DNA from: Chamaea fasciata
Taxonomy: Eukaryota > Chordata > Aves > Passeriformes > Sylviidae
Length of the DNA: 64,000 bases
Assembly: GCA_029207755.1 (NCBI GenBank)
Contig: JARCOQ010000002.1
Location: forward strand, 58,011,172-58,075,171
Direction: 5' to 3'
Below, one piece after another: positions 11,461 through 25,259 of this stretch (within the stretch, counting starts at the first letter, position 1; each line of letters starts with the position of its first letter). A program made the translations under genes and the position numbers. The notes beneath the pieces are model-generated. The model saw nothing but the letters and a program-made list of their open reading frames with translations. It was not told where the DNA came from and ran no database searches.

Positions 11461-14328
11461 AAAATACCTGCTGAATGTCCCCATCTCTCTTGCTATTAGC
11501 ATATGAGAACAGTAACTGGATTTCACCTGTTTTAGGGATCTCAGTTATTTTTGCTACTGTGAATGTTGACCAATGTGCCTAATCATAGACCAAGGCTATC
11601 ACTCCCAGTAAGTTCAGCTGGAAAGGGGCCTACTTATTTCAGGATCAAAATTGATTCATGAAAAGTAAATGGACACATGACTCTAGAAAGTCTGATTTGC
11701 ACAGCTGATGGTCCACTACAGTTCTAACATCACCATTTTATAAGAAAGCCAATTTGAAACTGTTATGAAGTATTTTCTTTGTAGCTGAAGCACTAAGATT
11801 TTAATCCTGGCTATGACACCGTTTCAAAGCTTCTAACTTTGGCAAAGTCTGATGAAAATGGAGAGTCTTCTCTGCAGAAAAGCATACTGTTTTTATTGCT
11901 ATCACTGTCAGTCAAAGCAGTGCAAAGATAGTGAGTACTATGAAGTAATGAGCAACCTTTCTCTCATATATGTTCATATAAATATCGGGTTTTTCTTAGG
12001 AATATTTTTTTAAAATTTTCTCTTTATCTACAAAACATCATAAAAACTTTCTTATATAAACAATAACAGTGAAGATGATTAAAGTATCACTTGGAAAATA
12101 TCTTCACAATTTCTAGATCCAAACCTTGGTTTTCAAATCTCCAATTTAGCAGGTGAATATCCAATTCCTATGCAGGACATATCAAAAGATCTTTGAACCT
12201 AGCGAGAGTCATTAATAACAATTAGAACTGCCTAAGGCCCTTCTTGGAGTGTCAATATCTGATTTGGCATGTATTCTCAAAAAAACCCACCCAAACACTA
12301 ATGCTTAAATTCTTCTCTTAATATATTTCTTAATTGTTATACAGCTGGAAATGCATGGCAATACAATAATGAAGAAATGAAGGGTAAAAAGACATATGTT
12401 TATATCTTATATTTAGCAGAGTAGCATTTTTAACTATATGATTATTGAAATTTAACCTATTCATTTCAGCTAAAGAATTCCTTTATTATACAAAAATAAG
12501 AATAGTTTTAGGCATAATTGTCAGTGTTTGTTGATATCAAGATCATGTAGACTAGCTCTATAAATGTATTCTGCTAAACTATTTTCATGATTAGTTCAGT
12601 GAGGAAAAAATGGGTACTTAATACTGGTTGTCAGTGTCAGTGTTTTAAAAATATTGAAAAGCCAATTGAAAATATTACTGTGTAAAAAGTGTACAATGTG
12701 AAGATTAACATCAAGATTGTATAGGACTAATGGTGCTCTGCCATTAAAGTTGTCTGTTTATAATATATCAGAGATAATAATGGTTTCTTTGGAATTCAGA
12801 TATCCCTCTCAAACCCCAGTAATATTTAATAACTGACTTGCACAATATTTTCTCTTTTCATCATCAGTTGTTTCAGCACCACTAGTATGTGTCTGTCTAT
12901 ACCCCCTTTTTAATAATCTTCCTTTCTCTCACCCAAAACCAGTTTCCAATGCCAATAGATTCCAATATAAAATTATACCCCTGTACAGACATTGCAACTT
13001 CATGTTCTCAAAGATACTTTGTCATTTCTCATATTATCATAAACAGGCAAGTTCAGCCATGGGAATATATCCTATCATATCCTTTCTAGTGCCTTAAAGA
13101 AAAATAAGCATGGTGTAGTGTAATACAAATAGACTTCTTGTCTTTGAAGAAGACAAGTTTCTGTTGTCTTTTCAGCATCTCCGATCCTGATTTCAAAATT
13201 AAGATTTTAATTGATTTTAAAAAATGAAAAGTGGAAAAAAAAAAGAGGGGTCACAATCCACAGAAAGACCTGTAGACGCTCATAATTGTGATACTGACCT
13301 GTCACTGTTCTTAAAAGAGTGCTATGAATTTCTTCAGTTCAGAAGGAAAAAAAAGAAGAATGACCTAATAAGAGTGTAGTACCTTCTATTAAAACAAAAA
13401 TGTTATGGATGTTATAAATATAGCATTTTTATAATAACTGTTTCAGAAGATCCTATTTTTGAACTGGCAGAAAAGAGCCTATTGATTAATATTTTCATAA
13501 CTAATTAATTGGGTTAGGATAAAGCACTGAAGTGACAGAAACATCTTAAAAGGGTAAAGTCTACTATTTCCTTCTCCTCCTGGTACAATATTATTCAAAG
13601 TATGTTATTCAGTCTTGTTTTAAATGATTTAAACAATAAAAGCTTCCCTATTACACATTTGACACAGCTTTGTAACTGGAAAGCTCTTGCATGGTTTTCA
13701 GAAAATGGAACTGTGTTCTTTTTCTTTAATACTCTTTATACTACTCTAAAAATGCCCTTTTCTTCTACCCTTCAAAGCAGTAATTTGTATACGGTTATCC
13801 CACCTTTAATGAACAACTTTATCTCACTGTTTTTTTTTTTTCTGATTCTCCTGGTTATTCTCAATATTTACAGTTCCATGATTGTCAGTTCTCTCACTTT
13901 TTGTTTCCAGTATCTCTGCTAACATATGGAAGATATAAATACCACTGATAGCCTTTTTCTTCCTCACAATATTATACTACATTTTCTATAAAATGAACCC
14001 TCCTTTTGTCATTATTATTTCATCATTATTGTCATTATTATCAGTTTTAGGCTTTCCTAGCTGACTTTTTTCTTGTGGTTTGAACATAATATCTGAAAGT
14101 CAAAATGTTCTTCTGTAGTATATACTCATAAGTTCTTCCTAGGCCTTTCTCACCATTTTTCTGTTCATGTGAAGAAGAGAAAAAGTGCTGTTGGGTCTAA
14201 CTTTTGGAATGTGAATAAACCAAAAATTGAAATAATTGGAGCCATTTTATGGCTGTTCTTTAATCACAGATTTCTAGTTACCTGCAAACTTTTGTAGGCC
14301 TTTGGAAAAGTATAGATGCCTATACATA
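11461..14328. other. Unassigned AT-rich non-coding stretch
   Basis: I see no gene or recognised mobile element. Short frames (12889-13089, 13602-13922) are hydrophobic or T-rich artefacts of the base composition. A small ATT-rich patch lies at about 14017-14042. Confidence 0.6.
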
Positions 14329-14357
14329 TGTATTTATATATACATATATAAATATAG

Positions 14358-14416
<59 letters not shown>

Positions 14417-14417
14417 A
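14329..14417. repeat. Compound dinucleotide microsatellite (CA)n-(TA)n-(TG)n
   Basis: Interrupted TA-rich sequence leads into an uninterrupted CA run at about 14357-14384, a TA run to about 14405, and a TG run to about 14416. The CA and TG arms are complementary, so the whole array can fold back on itself with TA as the loop. Confidence 0.97.
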
Positions 14418-15314
14418 TCATAGATATTCATAAGCCCAATTAGATTAAGAAAGTAGTGGGAAATTGGATGAGCCTACGTGCTAAGTCTTATGCCTTTTGG
14501 ATACTTAAAAATCCCATTTTTAATAAATAATTAAATCTAAATAAAATAAAACAGAGAACAACAACAAAGAAAAGCCCAAACCCATGAACTGAATTTAAAA
14601 ACAAAGAATAAAACTTATTAGAGGATAGCCTAAAAATTATTGCAGAGATGTAAAGACTTCTTTTTTACTGTCTGGCTCATTAATTCATTTACTATCCTCA
14701 GAGAATAGAACTACAAACCTCTTTTTTTACCTACTCTGCAACATAGACTGGACTGAAGTTTAATTTCCCTTTTAAATAAGGTTTTTTGATTCAAATCAAT
14801 ATGATAAAAGCAGAATATGGATGCTACATTCCTCCTCCTAGTCTGTACAGTTACTTAGCCACCAGGTTATCAAACCACTCTCTTTTTCACTCACTCATAC
14901 CTAAAATGTGTGTGTCAGGCAAAAATAATTTGACAAGCCCAAACTAAAGAGTTTGAGGATGCAGTTGCAGAATGATCTAAGTCTATTTTTTGGCTCTCAC
15001 CTAAAGAATTTGAACATCTTATTCTTGATCTTTTAGTATTTTTTAATATTTTAAGATTGTCACTTTCTTTGTTTTCTATTATTTTTATTTTCTTTTTCCA
15101 CTTGAATTGGTGCTAAGAAATATCTGATCATTCTGATTTTTTTTTTTTAATCTTAATTGAAAACTAAGTGGGTTTTGTTGTCCAGTAACTTTTGTGGCTG
15201 GTTTAGCAGACAAAGCCTCAAGGATGGTTGAGCTAACCAATCAAGCACAAAAAAGAGAACATCAGGACAGCTATTAAGATTTTGTTGCCTTTGGAAATAA
15301 TAAGACAACCACAA
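14418..15314. other. Unassigned AT-rich non-coding stretch
   Basis: There is no gene or recognised repeat. T-rich patches occur near 15055-15100 and 15138-15149. Confidence 0.6.
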
Positions 15315-15912
15315 CACTAGAGTGGCTGGAAAGAGGCCCAATGGAAAGGACCTGGAGGTGTTGGTCAACAGTCAGCTGAACATGAGCCAGTGTGTGCCCA
15401 GGGGGCCAAGAAGGCCAATGTCATCCTAGCCTGTATCAGCAACAGTGTCCAGCAGGACCAGGGCAGGGATTGTGCCACTGTACTCGGCACTGGTGAAGCC
15501 ACACCTCGAGTCGTGCAGTCAGTTCTTGGGCCCTCACTACTAGGGTGACATTGAGGTGCTGGAGTGAGTCCAGAGAAGGGCAACAAAGGTGATTAAGGGT
15601 ATACAAAGTAAGTCTTATGAGGAGCATCTGAGGGAGCTGTGGTGCTTGGGTCTGGAGAAAAGGAGGCTCAGGAAAGACCTTATCACTCTCTACTGGAAAG
15701 GAGAGTAGCCAGGTGGGAGCTGGCCTCTTCTTCCGGGTAAGAAGTAACAGAACAAGAAAACAGTCTCAAGCTGCACCGGGGGTGGTTCACATTGGTCATC
15801 AAGAAGAATTTCTTCATGGAGAGAGGAGCTGAGCCCTGGAACAAACTGCTCAGGGAGCTGATAGAGTCACCATGCTTGGAAGTGTTTAAGAAATGACTGC
15901 ACATGGCTGTCA
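15315..15912 (+). mobile_element. CR1 LINE fragment, plus strand, lacking its 3' end
   Basis: The sequence follows the CR1 distal region in order: 'acagtcagctgaacatgag' near 15368, 'tgtactcggcactggtga' near 15479, 'gtccagagaagggcaaca' near 15569, 'aggaggctcaggaaagacc' near 15661, and 'gagctgatagagtcaccat' near 15855. It stops near 'aagtgtttaag' at 15880-15890, before the usual terminal part, so this copy has lost its last 150 or so bases or was broken by a later event. In a full-length element this region is the end of ORF2 and the 3' UTR, but no intact frame remains here. Confidence 0.93.
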
Positions 15913-18845
15913 CAACCCACTTGATAGGAGGTGCGGTGCTCATTGCAAACTCTTGTACACTTGTCAGGCTGAACAGAGACAACAGTCCATCTGCCGGGGA
16001 ACTCATGGTTTTTATTATAAAATTTGCAACAATGCACCTTCCTAGTGAACAAGTGAGAGTCTGTGCTTGCAGGGTATGAGTTGTCAAATAGCCTCTGATT
16101 TGCATAACTTTTAACTCTTCTGAGGAATCCCAAATGAACCCCATATAGTCTCATGCAAAATAAGAAAATTTTTTTACGAGTGATGAAAATAATCTCAACT
16201 ACCCTTGTAACATAGTGATGTTTCTCTCATCTGTGTATAGCCAGAGGGTCAAGGAACAAATGTGTCTTCCTCTGCAAAATGGTCCTGGGATGAAATTCTG
16301 CATTACAGATCACCAAGACTACACCAAACAATTATGCAGTATGGCCCAATCCAGAGCCAAGAAAGCTCATATTCTGAAATTAGCATGGGTGATTAAGTCA
16401 TTTAGAGTGGTCAGCTGTCCAGATTTACTATGGGTGTCAGAGCTATGGCAGATGCCCAGCAGCCATTTCTCAAAGATGACTGGTTTATCTCCCGGATAAA
16501 GCACATATGGATGTAGGATATAAGCACAAAACCATTGAGCTCAGAGAAGGGCTATCTTATAACTAAGAAGGCTTCTCCACCTTAAGGAGGTATCACTATC
16601 ATTATAGAAGCATATTTCTGGATAATTTCTTCAGATGACTTTCCAAATTCCATTGGAAATGCACTGTAGGTGTTCAGATACTCTGTCAAGTGATTGTCTC
16701 AATGTTTTTAGCCATTAACTAAAAAGTGCCAGGCATACAAAAGTGGGCAAAGGCTATATATAGAGAATTGCTAAGATTTGAAAACCAAGAGGACTGTTAG
16801 TTACTTAATCTTATTTATGTAATACAGACCACAGAAGCACACTTAGCAACTGTGTTGGTACCTTCTGTTTGATTTTTTTTTAAGTAACTTAATTTTGTAA
16901 CTAAACTCAATAGATAAGCCATTGTTTTCCTTGGGAAGTTGTTCTATTTAGATCTCTCTGAAATGACCTTTATACCTAGTCTAATTTGGCTGACTTTGCC
17001 TTCAAACCACCATATCTCATTTTGCCTGATGCCACAAAGTTTCCCTGCTAGACTTTTTTAGATTGTGATGAAGTCATGTCCTTGAAGAAATTCAATACAT
17101 GAAGCTTTTGCAGCTTCTTCACATGAGCCGTTTTCTTCATCCTTCCTCATTCCTTTTATTTTCAAATGCTTCCAAAATTGTAACATCTTTCCTAAAGTAC
17201 AAGCACCAGAACTTGTCATAGTAGTCAAGTAATAGCATCATTAATCTCATCTTGCAGAGCAGAAATACTACTTTTCTTCTTGCGTAGGTGGTGATGAAGC
17301 TTGGTTTCTGAATCACGTCTAGGTAAATGTATTCTGTTGATCATCTTTGGAACAGTACTAACATGAGGTTCCACACATGTAGACTTGAAATGTAGGTACA
17401 TATGAGGATGAAGGAAGGAGATTCAAAGTGAGAGGCAAAATTGGAAGTAAGGATTAGAGTGAAAGCCCTGTGAGGATCATGTTAGCTGTAGTCAGTGACG
17501 GGAGGGAGGGCAGGGTTATAGGGGCAAATGCCATGGAAGTGTAAAGGTTGTATGTCAAAGTGCCAGCTGTATCCTGTACTATATATATATTCTTCTTTCA
17601 TTCTACTTCTTGGAAGCAGTAGAGGAAGAAATAAACCTCACTTTCCAGTATGCAGGTAAAAGAGACAGCAGACCTCTGTGTTTTTCATAGTCTAGGGAGA
17701 GTGCAGCTTGGATAAGCATTCTAGTGTGGATAAGCAATCTAGTTGTTAGATCAGCTCAAATCACACTAGTGTGATCTGATGTTTATTCTGACACAATCTT
17801 TCACCCCTTCATCTTAAAAAGCAAAGTGTTAAAATGTAATTCATTCTACTAAATAATATGTCTCACATTAATGTGTTTACCTGGCTTACTACTTTATTTA
17901 TTTATTGCCACTTTTTCCGTTCTGGTGTTTTCATTAATTTTACTCGCTTTTCAGTTATATTTTATTTTAAACTACCAATGTAGACAGTGAATAACCTTGA
18001 GCTAAGATATATTCATGAAATCACAAAAAAAATTCACCCACAGTGCCTAATAATTTCTCATCTAGTTTCTTATTGCAACTTAGTAGTAGAGACAATTATA
18101 TGTACATGAAATATGGATACTTTTCTTTTATAATAGATCTTTTTTTAAAACCTTGGAGTCATGTGATGTGAAGTCAGGTACCCTACAGAAACCTGAATAT
18201 TTTATTCATCATATTGACCACTTATCAACTGACCTTGTGACCTCATAAAAAACAGTAAAGAGTTTGTATAAGAAAGCTTATTTTCCATTAATTTGCATTG
18301 GCTGACATGAATTTTGAATGCTACCAAACTCTTAATTAATTACTGATTACATCCATTCCAGCTTTTTTATAACCGAGATTGATATCAACCTAGCTGTCCT
18401 TTAATATCCTCTCCTATAACCTTTTAAAACACCAGTACAGCAGTTCAGCTGTTTTGAGACCCTCTGTGAGTTTTCACTGTTCCTATTCGAAAATGTTTTT
18501 TTAAACAGCTCACAGACATTTTTGGATAATTCCTTGGGTGTTCTTAGATTCAAGTGCTCTAGTTCTGCATTTAAACAAATCTTTACTTCATTAAAAATTT
18601 TAGGAGTCTTTGCAATGCAATTATCAATATCAACCCTGATATTTATTCTTCTGTCTTGTTCCAAGGGGATTTTGTTTTCATTGTTATTGTTTTCTTGCTA
18701 ATGCCCAACAGAAACATGTATTAAATAATTACGCCTTTTTGCATCATGGTGCATGATTTTGCCATTTTTGTTTAATATCAGTATCAGCAAATGTCACTGA
18801 TTGTTGTCATTCTGATGTACATACATCAGAACAGAAGTACACACA
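15913..18845. other. Unassigned non-coding stretch
   Basis: I see no gene. The frame at 16215-16499 is open for 94 codons but has no recognisable domain. A short tandem duplication lies at about 17710-17755, where 'ggataagca-tctagt' occurs twice about 18 bases apart. A short TA run lies near 17580-17590. Confidence 0.55.
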
Positions 18846-18985
18846 CATATCTATATCTATATCTATATCTATATCTATATCTATATCTATATCTATATCT
18901 ATATCTATATCTATATCTATATCTATATCTATCTATATCTATATGTATACCTATATCTATATCATCTATATCTATATGTCTGTAT
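18846..18985. repeat. Hexanucleotide microsatellite (ATCTAT)n
   Basis: About 100 bases of near-perfect period-6 repeat (unit 'ctatat') start at about 18849. They are followed by interrupted copies ('atctatctat', 'atgtatacct', 'atcatctata') that degrade to the right until about 18985. The uninterrupted left part and mutated right part suggest recent expansion on the left. The array produces an artefact frame of alternating leucine and tyrosine. Confidence 0.98.
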
Positions 18986-20635
18986 ATCAAACATAGTTAT
19001 TTTAGCTACCCTTATCAACTGTCTGAATTCCTTAGCTGTCACTGTTAGCACATTACTTCCTCTTTTTTTTTTAAAATATACCTTTGATCTTTCAAAATAT
19101 GGCACAAAAGACGCAAAAAAACTTTCTTTATAACTCAGATATTTTAGGTAAAGTAAATATTTGGTGAAGAAAAAATATGTTTGGGACACTCAACAAAACA
19201 TCTTAAACAGGTTTCAATTATACATATATATGTGTGGGTGTAGTCAGTGTAACTGTGCATATATGAATATAAAAAGAAAGAGATTTTATCTCATTTTTCT
19301 TCATCCATTACTTCTCTTCCAGTTTTAGATACTGAATTTTAAAAAGACAGCAGATTTATACACTACTTCTTAACATGTATTATTTTTTTATAGGTACAGG
19401 AACTAGATATTCACTTAGCCATGCTTCCAAAAGTCTGAACACAATAAAAAAATATTTTTCAGTTCCAATAAACTAGGAGAAATAAATTATATCTCAATTG
19501 TAAAAAAAAAAAGTGTTTACAGTAGATGAAGGCTATTTATGTAAAGAAAAACATGTACAAACATCGCAGAGGGAGTAATATACAGCAAAACTGATGAGAT
19601 TCATTATGGGCAGGCTTCGGTGTGTTTGAACATTTTTTGATGTTCCACCATAAAATTTGCCTTTATTAAATATCAGCAGTCTCACTTAATAAGAAAAGAA
19701 TCAAGGAACAAGTAAGAAAAGAAGAAGGAACAAGTGAAAGAAACTCAGTGACATAAAAATATAGGTCCCTGAACTCAATACTACTTGCAGGTGAATTGTC
19801 TCAGTCTACCTGAATTGCCTAAATCACTGGGAAATAGTTTTAGAAATGAAACGAGAGCTCAGCCTTTGCAGAGGTGATGATAAATCAGACTTGTAAACGC
19901 GCAATTTGGCTACTGCCTGTGGTAGTCTTTACTATTTTTTCATACTGAATGTGAGACAGTCTTTCATATGGGTTAGAAGGAAAATGAAAAGGGTGAAAAA
20001 ATTACCTTTTTTACATTTTGTGTACAGTTCCCCATTCAAAAATTGCATTGATGGATTCACTGAATACATAATTTTCTCTTAGACTTTTAACATGACACAA
20101 AATGAACAAGTTTACATTAAAAACTCTTACCTAATTTTCCTCTAATTCAGCATTAGGAATCAAATTTTTATTTTCACTATTATTTTCTACAGTCCCTGTG
20201 GTGCTTACAATTCATCCTATCTCAAAATAGTAAAGCAAAACAACAGAGGAGAAAATTATACAACACTTTTAAAATATCTATTTTTAATTAAAAAAATAAT
20301 TCTAGTATATTAGAAACTGTAAATAAATGTGTTTTCACAACCATTCAAGTAGCTTAATGTCGGCAAAATTAAGGCACATTTGTAGCACAAAAATAGCCTT
20401 CTATACCACAGTGCATCAGCAACAGTTCACTCCAAATGCTGTAGATAATTAATCTCATTTTCCCTCTGCTTTATTTTGTGTTCTATTAGTTTTCTTATTC
20501 AGACTTTCAAGTCACAAATCTAATTTAAAGCCTCACAACTGGTCTAATATGGTAATATGTTCTAAGTGCGTGCAGTGTCTAGTAGTGAGTGATAGGGACA
20601 GAATACTAATTTGCCTTCCAGTGTGCATGGTGCTC
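18986..20635. other. Unassigned AT-rich non-coding stretch
   Basis: There is no gene and no recognised mobile element. A short T-run lies near 19063-19072 and an A-run near 19501-19511. A small patch with two CpG near 19896-19905 ('aaacgcgcaat') is the only compositional anomaly. Confidence 0.55.
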
Positions 20636-20656
20636 AATAAATAAATAAATAAATAA
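20636..20656. repeat. Short (AATA)n microsatellite
   Basis: Five tandem 'aata' units, perfect in the core, sit in unassigned AT-rich sequence. Confidence 0.9.
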
Positions 20657-23600
20657 TATATTACCTGTGCTTACCATTACTTGACTGTAGAAAGTGTCAA
20701 AAGCAATAGAAAAGTTAGATGCAAGTTTATGGCATGTAACAGAAAATGCACTGGAGAAGAGATGGGTAGTGGTGACAGAAGAAAAGAGGAAAACAGAGGG
20801 AGAGAACAGTCTGCCACAGAGCAGCAATTTCTCTGTTAACATGGTTAACTATAGCTGCACAGAGAATGTATGTTTTTCTACATACTGATTAATGGTTAAA
20901 TATAAATGTTTTTTGAAGAGTTTTGCCTTCTGTGTGTTCTCTTATTTCCCTACAGAGAAATGTAGAATTCCTTTATATTGTTGTAACTTCCGTTTGTTTA
21001 ATTATTCTCTTTCAGAAATACTCTTCTTTTTTTTTTTTCCAACATGTTGATTTTCTTCTGTTTTTTGACTTTGCTTCCTTACATCATTGTGTAGAGGTTG
21101 CTTTCATCTGAACTTCTGGAAACTCCACTCTGATCAGTCTTCATTGATCACACACTGCTGCAAAACTAGCACTTGAGAGACTAAATTCAGAGTGTTGATA
21201 TTATAAATAAATGTTCAAGGAAGCATGTATGTACGATAGAAAAAGAGGCAATGTGCTGGCATGTACGATAAATTGAAGTCTGACAATAAAGTAAAGGATA
21301 GAAAAATTATGTGGAAGGAGAAAAAAAAAGAAAATGTAATTCCGATGGAACTGGCAATGTCTTGGATTATTAAAATATTATTTTGTATAAAATGTCATTA
21401 CAATCTTGTTTAAATTTAATGCAATTTACCAGACCATAAAGAACTTCTTAGAATAAATGGCTGGTTTCCAGGCACAGCTACTGTGCTGCTGATTACAATA
21501 CATCCTGACATTTATGACAGTTTTATAATTCTTGTATTCTCTACCTAGCTGTGCTCTGAAGTGTCTCTACTTTGCTGAAGGCTTTCTCCTGGGAAATGGC
21601 TCTAAAATTTTGTAGACTGAAAGGACAATAAAATGGTGTGACAGAAAAACACTATTGTTATAGAATGCCAATCTGTTTTCATTTTGTTTATAAGTATTAG
21701 AAATGAATATTCATTTTATAATGAATACCTGTGTAATTTATCACCACAAAAAATTACACTGGCTTGAGGTATTTAGTCATATAAAATATTCTTATATGAC
21801 TAAACTTACCAATATGAGTAGGGATTTTTCAGATCAATGCCTGGACCCTTCTATTGCAAGAATAACCCCACTGATGGTTTACAAAGACTAAGATTCACAG
21901 GAAGACTAGGAAAAATGTCAGACCTAGATACAAGCAAATGAACAGCTAAGAATGAGTATGAGGGCAGGGGAGAAATCTTACTACATAGTCTTTGGCCTTT
22001 ATGTGGGGGAGTATGTAAAACAGCATTTAATCATATCTTCAAATGTTTCATGCAAGTTTTATAACACAAAAATTACACAATTCAGAGGACGATTTCAAGA
22101 AAGAGCAAGTTGAAGCATTTCTATAACTACTTGGGTAATACTGGCTTAATGTTTTCAATGAAAACATTGTAAAAGTTTTTAAGTGAAGACGTTATCAAAA
22201 TTGACATAATAACAATAAATTTATATTTTCTATGAAAGACAGTTCCTATATATTTCAACTGAAATGCTATAAAATTTCCACTGAAAATTGTGCACCTACT
22301 GTACAAAAAAATATTTTGCATATTTGCTTGAGTTCACCTACTTTGACTTAGAGCTGCAAGAAGACTGTTGAAATTCTTACTTAACCATAAAACTTCAACT
22401 AGACATACTGTCCATTGAGCAAGAGGGAGACAGACTGGAAAAGATTCAACCAGACTTAATGATGGTATAGAGTATTCTGTTTTCCAGACTGTTTATGCTT
22501 GCCAGTATTTTGGGTATGGGCACAAAACTCCATTCATTCCTGACAACACTGTACCCCTGTCAGCTTCTCCCTGTGATGTGATGGAGGAATGCCTAAAGAC
22601 CAATGAGGAGTCTACTCCCTCCTCTTCTCTGCTATCAGAATTTAGTGCAGAGTTACTCCCATTGGCCCTAAACTGTCATGCTAATCAAACTGTAGATTGT
22701 CCACAAAAGGGTGTATTTCTGGGGTGCTGCTCCATTTCAGAGTGTTGGCTGTGAGAGATAATGCAATCATCTGTAGTGCTGCAGAAAAACAGGTCTAAAT
22801 TGTAATCACACAAGAACCCCTGTATTGAATGAGTTCAGCCTAGTCTGTATACAGATGGAAGGAAGACCTCTGTGGACCTCTGAAGTACTTAAGGAGATAC
22901 TACTAGTGAGTAATACAGGAGATGACAATTTTTCACAGTATTAGTACTGCCCAGACATCATGTTAGATGGAACCTTATTGCTGGAGATCTCATTTTACAG
23001 ATAAAACATAAAATAAAGGTGCTGAACCAAACTGGTCATTACAAACTCTATGGTATTTCTCATCATGTTCTCTTGGCTAAACTTGAAGTAGGTAATTACA
23101 TTCTGCTTGCCTTAATTTACCCGAAGTCTGTGAAACACATGTTTTTCCTTCTCATCCTAACAGCTCTGTATTGATATCTTTCCCCAGCCTCGATGAAAAC
23201 AGCCTATTGTCTGTAAGAAAAAACAAACAAACAAAAAAAACCCCTAGTATATACAATTACAAATAACATACAAAATAGCCAATAACTTAAAGGTATGGGC
23301 TTAATAAATTAAAAAAATTATAAATTAAAGCACAACTTTCCATTAAAATTTTTTGATAGCTAGCCAGGAAACGAAGCCTATTATTTATAAGTGCAGTATG
23401 AAATGAATATTCTAGAAAATATAAAAACAGAGTTGTACAATTTAATATATTTCAGTATAAAGTAATGAAGTAAAGACAATGGAAAATTTTAGCTAGCTTC
23501 AGAGAGAAAATGCATGCTTAAATCTCTGTGAATACCATCCTAATGTAGTAGTAAGACATGAGTGTAGGAAAAGACATATCTGCTTAGAGGCCGCTAGGAG

Positions 23601-25124
23601 TTGGTTTGAAGAAGTTGAAAACAACAATTCAGATACTGCTGTCTAAGTAAAATTCATTCCAAATTGGAAATTTTTGTTTCAAAGGGAACATTCTGATCCC
23701 TCTGTACCCTATAGTGCTAGTTCAAACTGAAAAAAAAAAAATCCAAAACCCCTGGAAGTGTAGAATTTCAGCTCTTCAGAAAATAAAATAAAATTTTAAA
23801 AAATTGCACTGGAATATTTATCATCAAAAATATCATTGGTCAGTTTACTGCACATAATATTAAAACCCTGTATTTATTTTCTAATACAAAAGAAAAGGAT
23901 GGGATATTACATCAGTGTTTGATCTTACCATTTATTTGACTTCTCCATTACTGTGCCCATCTTTTTGTATTCAGTAGCAATTCTGTGTTTTTTTCTATTA
24001 AGTATTTGACAATGTCTTGCACAATTGCAACCATTAGACACAGAGATCATAAGGAAAACACATTCCTTTATTCATTTTTTATGCCAATGCATAAATTTCA
24101 AGGAAAGTGTCCATTTTGTGTATATTAATACAAATGGAAAAAAATACTGCAGATATTAGCCACTTTCAGTAATTTTAAGGAACTCACACACAGGTTCCTA
24201 ATTCAATTAATCAGTATTACTTGGGTCAGCCAATTAACTTTCTCCTCCTGCCATGAACACTTCAATAATCCTCAACTAAATGAAGTAGTATGGGCCAAAT
24301 TCACCCTTTTGATTCTGAAACTAAAACTTCCTTTTGATTCTGAAATTAAAACAACAGGTATGGGCTTTTGTTATAACATTTTTGGCAGTACTGCCAGGGA
24401 GATATTCCCTTCAGGAAACCAAGAGGAAATAAAAGAGACCAAATTAACAAAGAAAAAAAAAGAAATTGAGAAAGCCTGCATTGGAATAGAATTGCTGAGG
24501 CAGCACTGAAGGACTCAGAGAAGAGCCTCTTTGCAAAAGAAAACGCATTGTGCAATTCCAGCTCTCAGTTCTGCTTTGTGAAGAATTTTCACATGAGCAT
24601 CTGTGCTTGTCAGGCTTCTTTTTTGAACTGCTGCCTATGGTTTCTGAGTTACCGGCTGATAAACTGCTTGTAAAATTTAGTGGTTGAAAGATATTTTACT
24701 CTCTCTCTCCACTGTGGAATGCCACCACAGTTTGCTTCTTGCAACTGAAAAAATCCACAAAACTTAATGGATATGAGTGAGCAACCTGCCTGTAACAGTT
24801 GTACAGCTGAAATGTCATCTGGTCTATTGATTGTTTAACTGTGCAACCTCTCTGCTGCCTTAACAATTCATGATCATCAATCCATTAATGAAGAAACTTC
24901 TCAGAATTCATCCTGACACTTAGTATTTCGAAAAGGTTGTGGAGTTCTTGTCACATCTATTTCTTGCTAGTTATGCAGCACTTGATCATATTTAGAAAAT
25001 TTTTGAGAAAATAGTAATGCAAGATGGAAGACTCTTTCACACATTGAATGCAAATATTAGCCTCCCATGGAAAGCTCCTGTGTGTGCAAAACTCTAAGGG
25101 ACTTGATGACAGAAAAAGATCGGG
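20657..25124. other. Unassigned non-coding stretch
   Basis: I see no defensible gene or mobile element. Within it are an A/C tract at about 23219-23246 and a 25-base tandem duplication at 24305-24352 (reported separately). Two less AT-rich patches lie at about 22530-22790 and 24500-24660. Such patches could be conserved non-coding elements, but conservation cannot be judged from one sequence. Confidence 0.55.
24305..24352. repeat. 25-bp tandem duplication
   Basis: 'ccttttgattctgaaa' followed by 'ctaaaac' occurs at 24305 and again at 24330 with one C-to-T change. This is a simple two-copy local duplication without coding meaning. Confidence 0.9.
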
Positions 25125-25259
25125 GTTTTTTTTTTTTTTTTTTTTAGGTTTTTTTGTTTGTTTGTTTTTTGGGGTTTTTTTTGTTTTGTTTTTTGTTTTT
25201 ATTTATTTTTTTTGTTTTGTTTTTGTTTTTTGGTTTTTTTGTTTTTTTTTTTTTTTTCT
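25125..25259. repeat. T/G-rich simple repeat
   Basis: T-runs are broken by single G or GGG, with 'tttg' units near 25155-25168 and a final T-run to about 25257. It generates phenylalanine-rich artefact frames at 25048-25336. Confidence 0.95.

Noticed and set aside
18791..19048. A frame of repeated leucine-tyrosine dipeptides
   Set aside because: It is entirely the translation of the hexanucleotide microsatellite.
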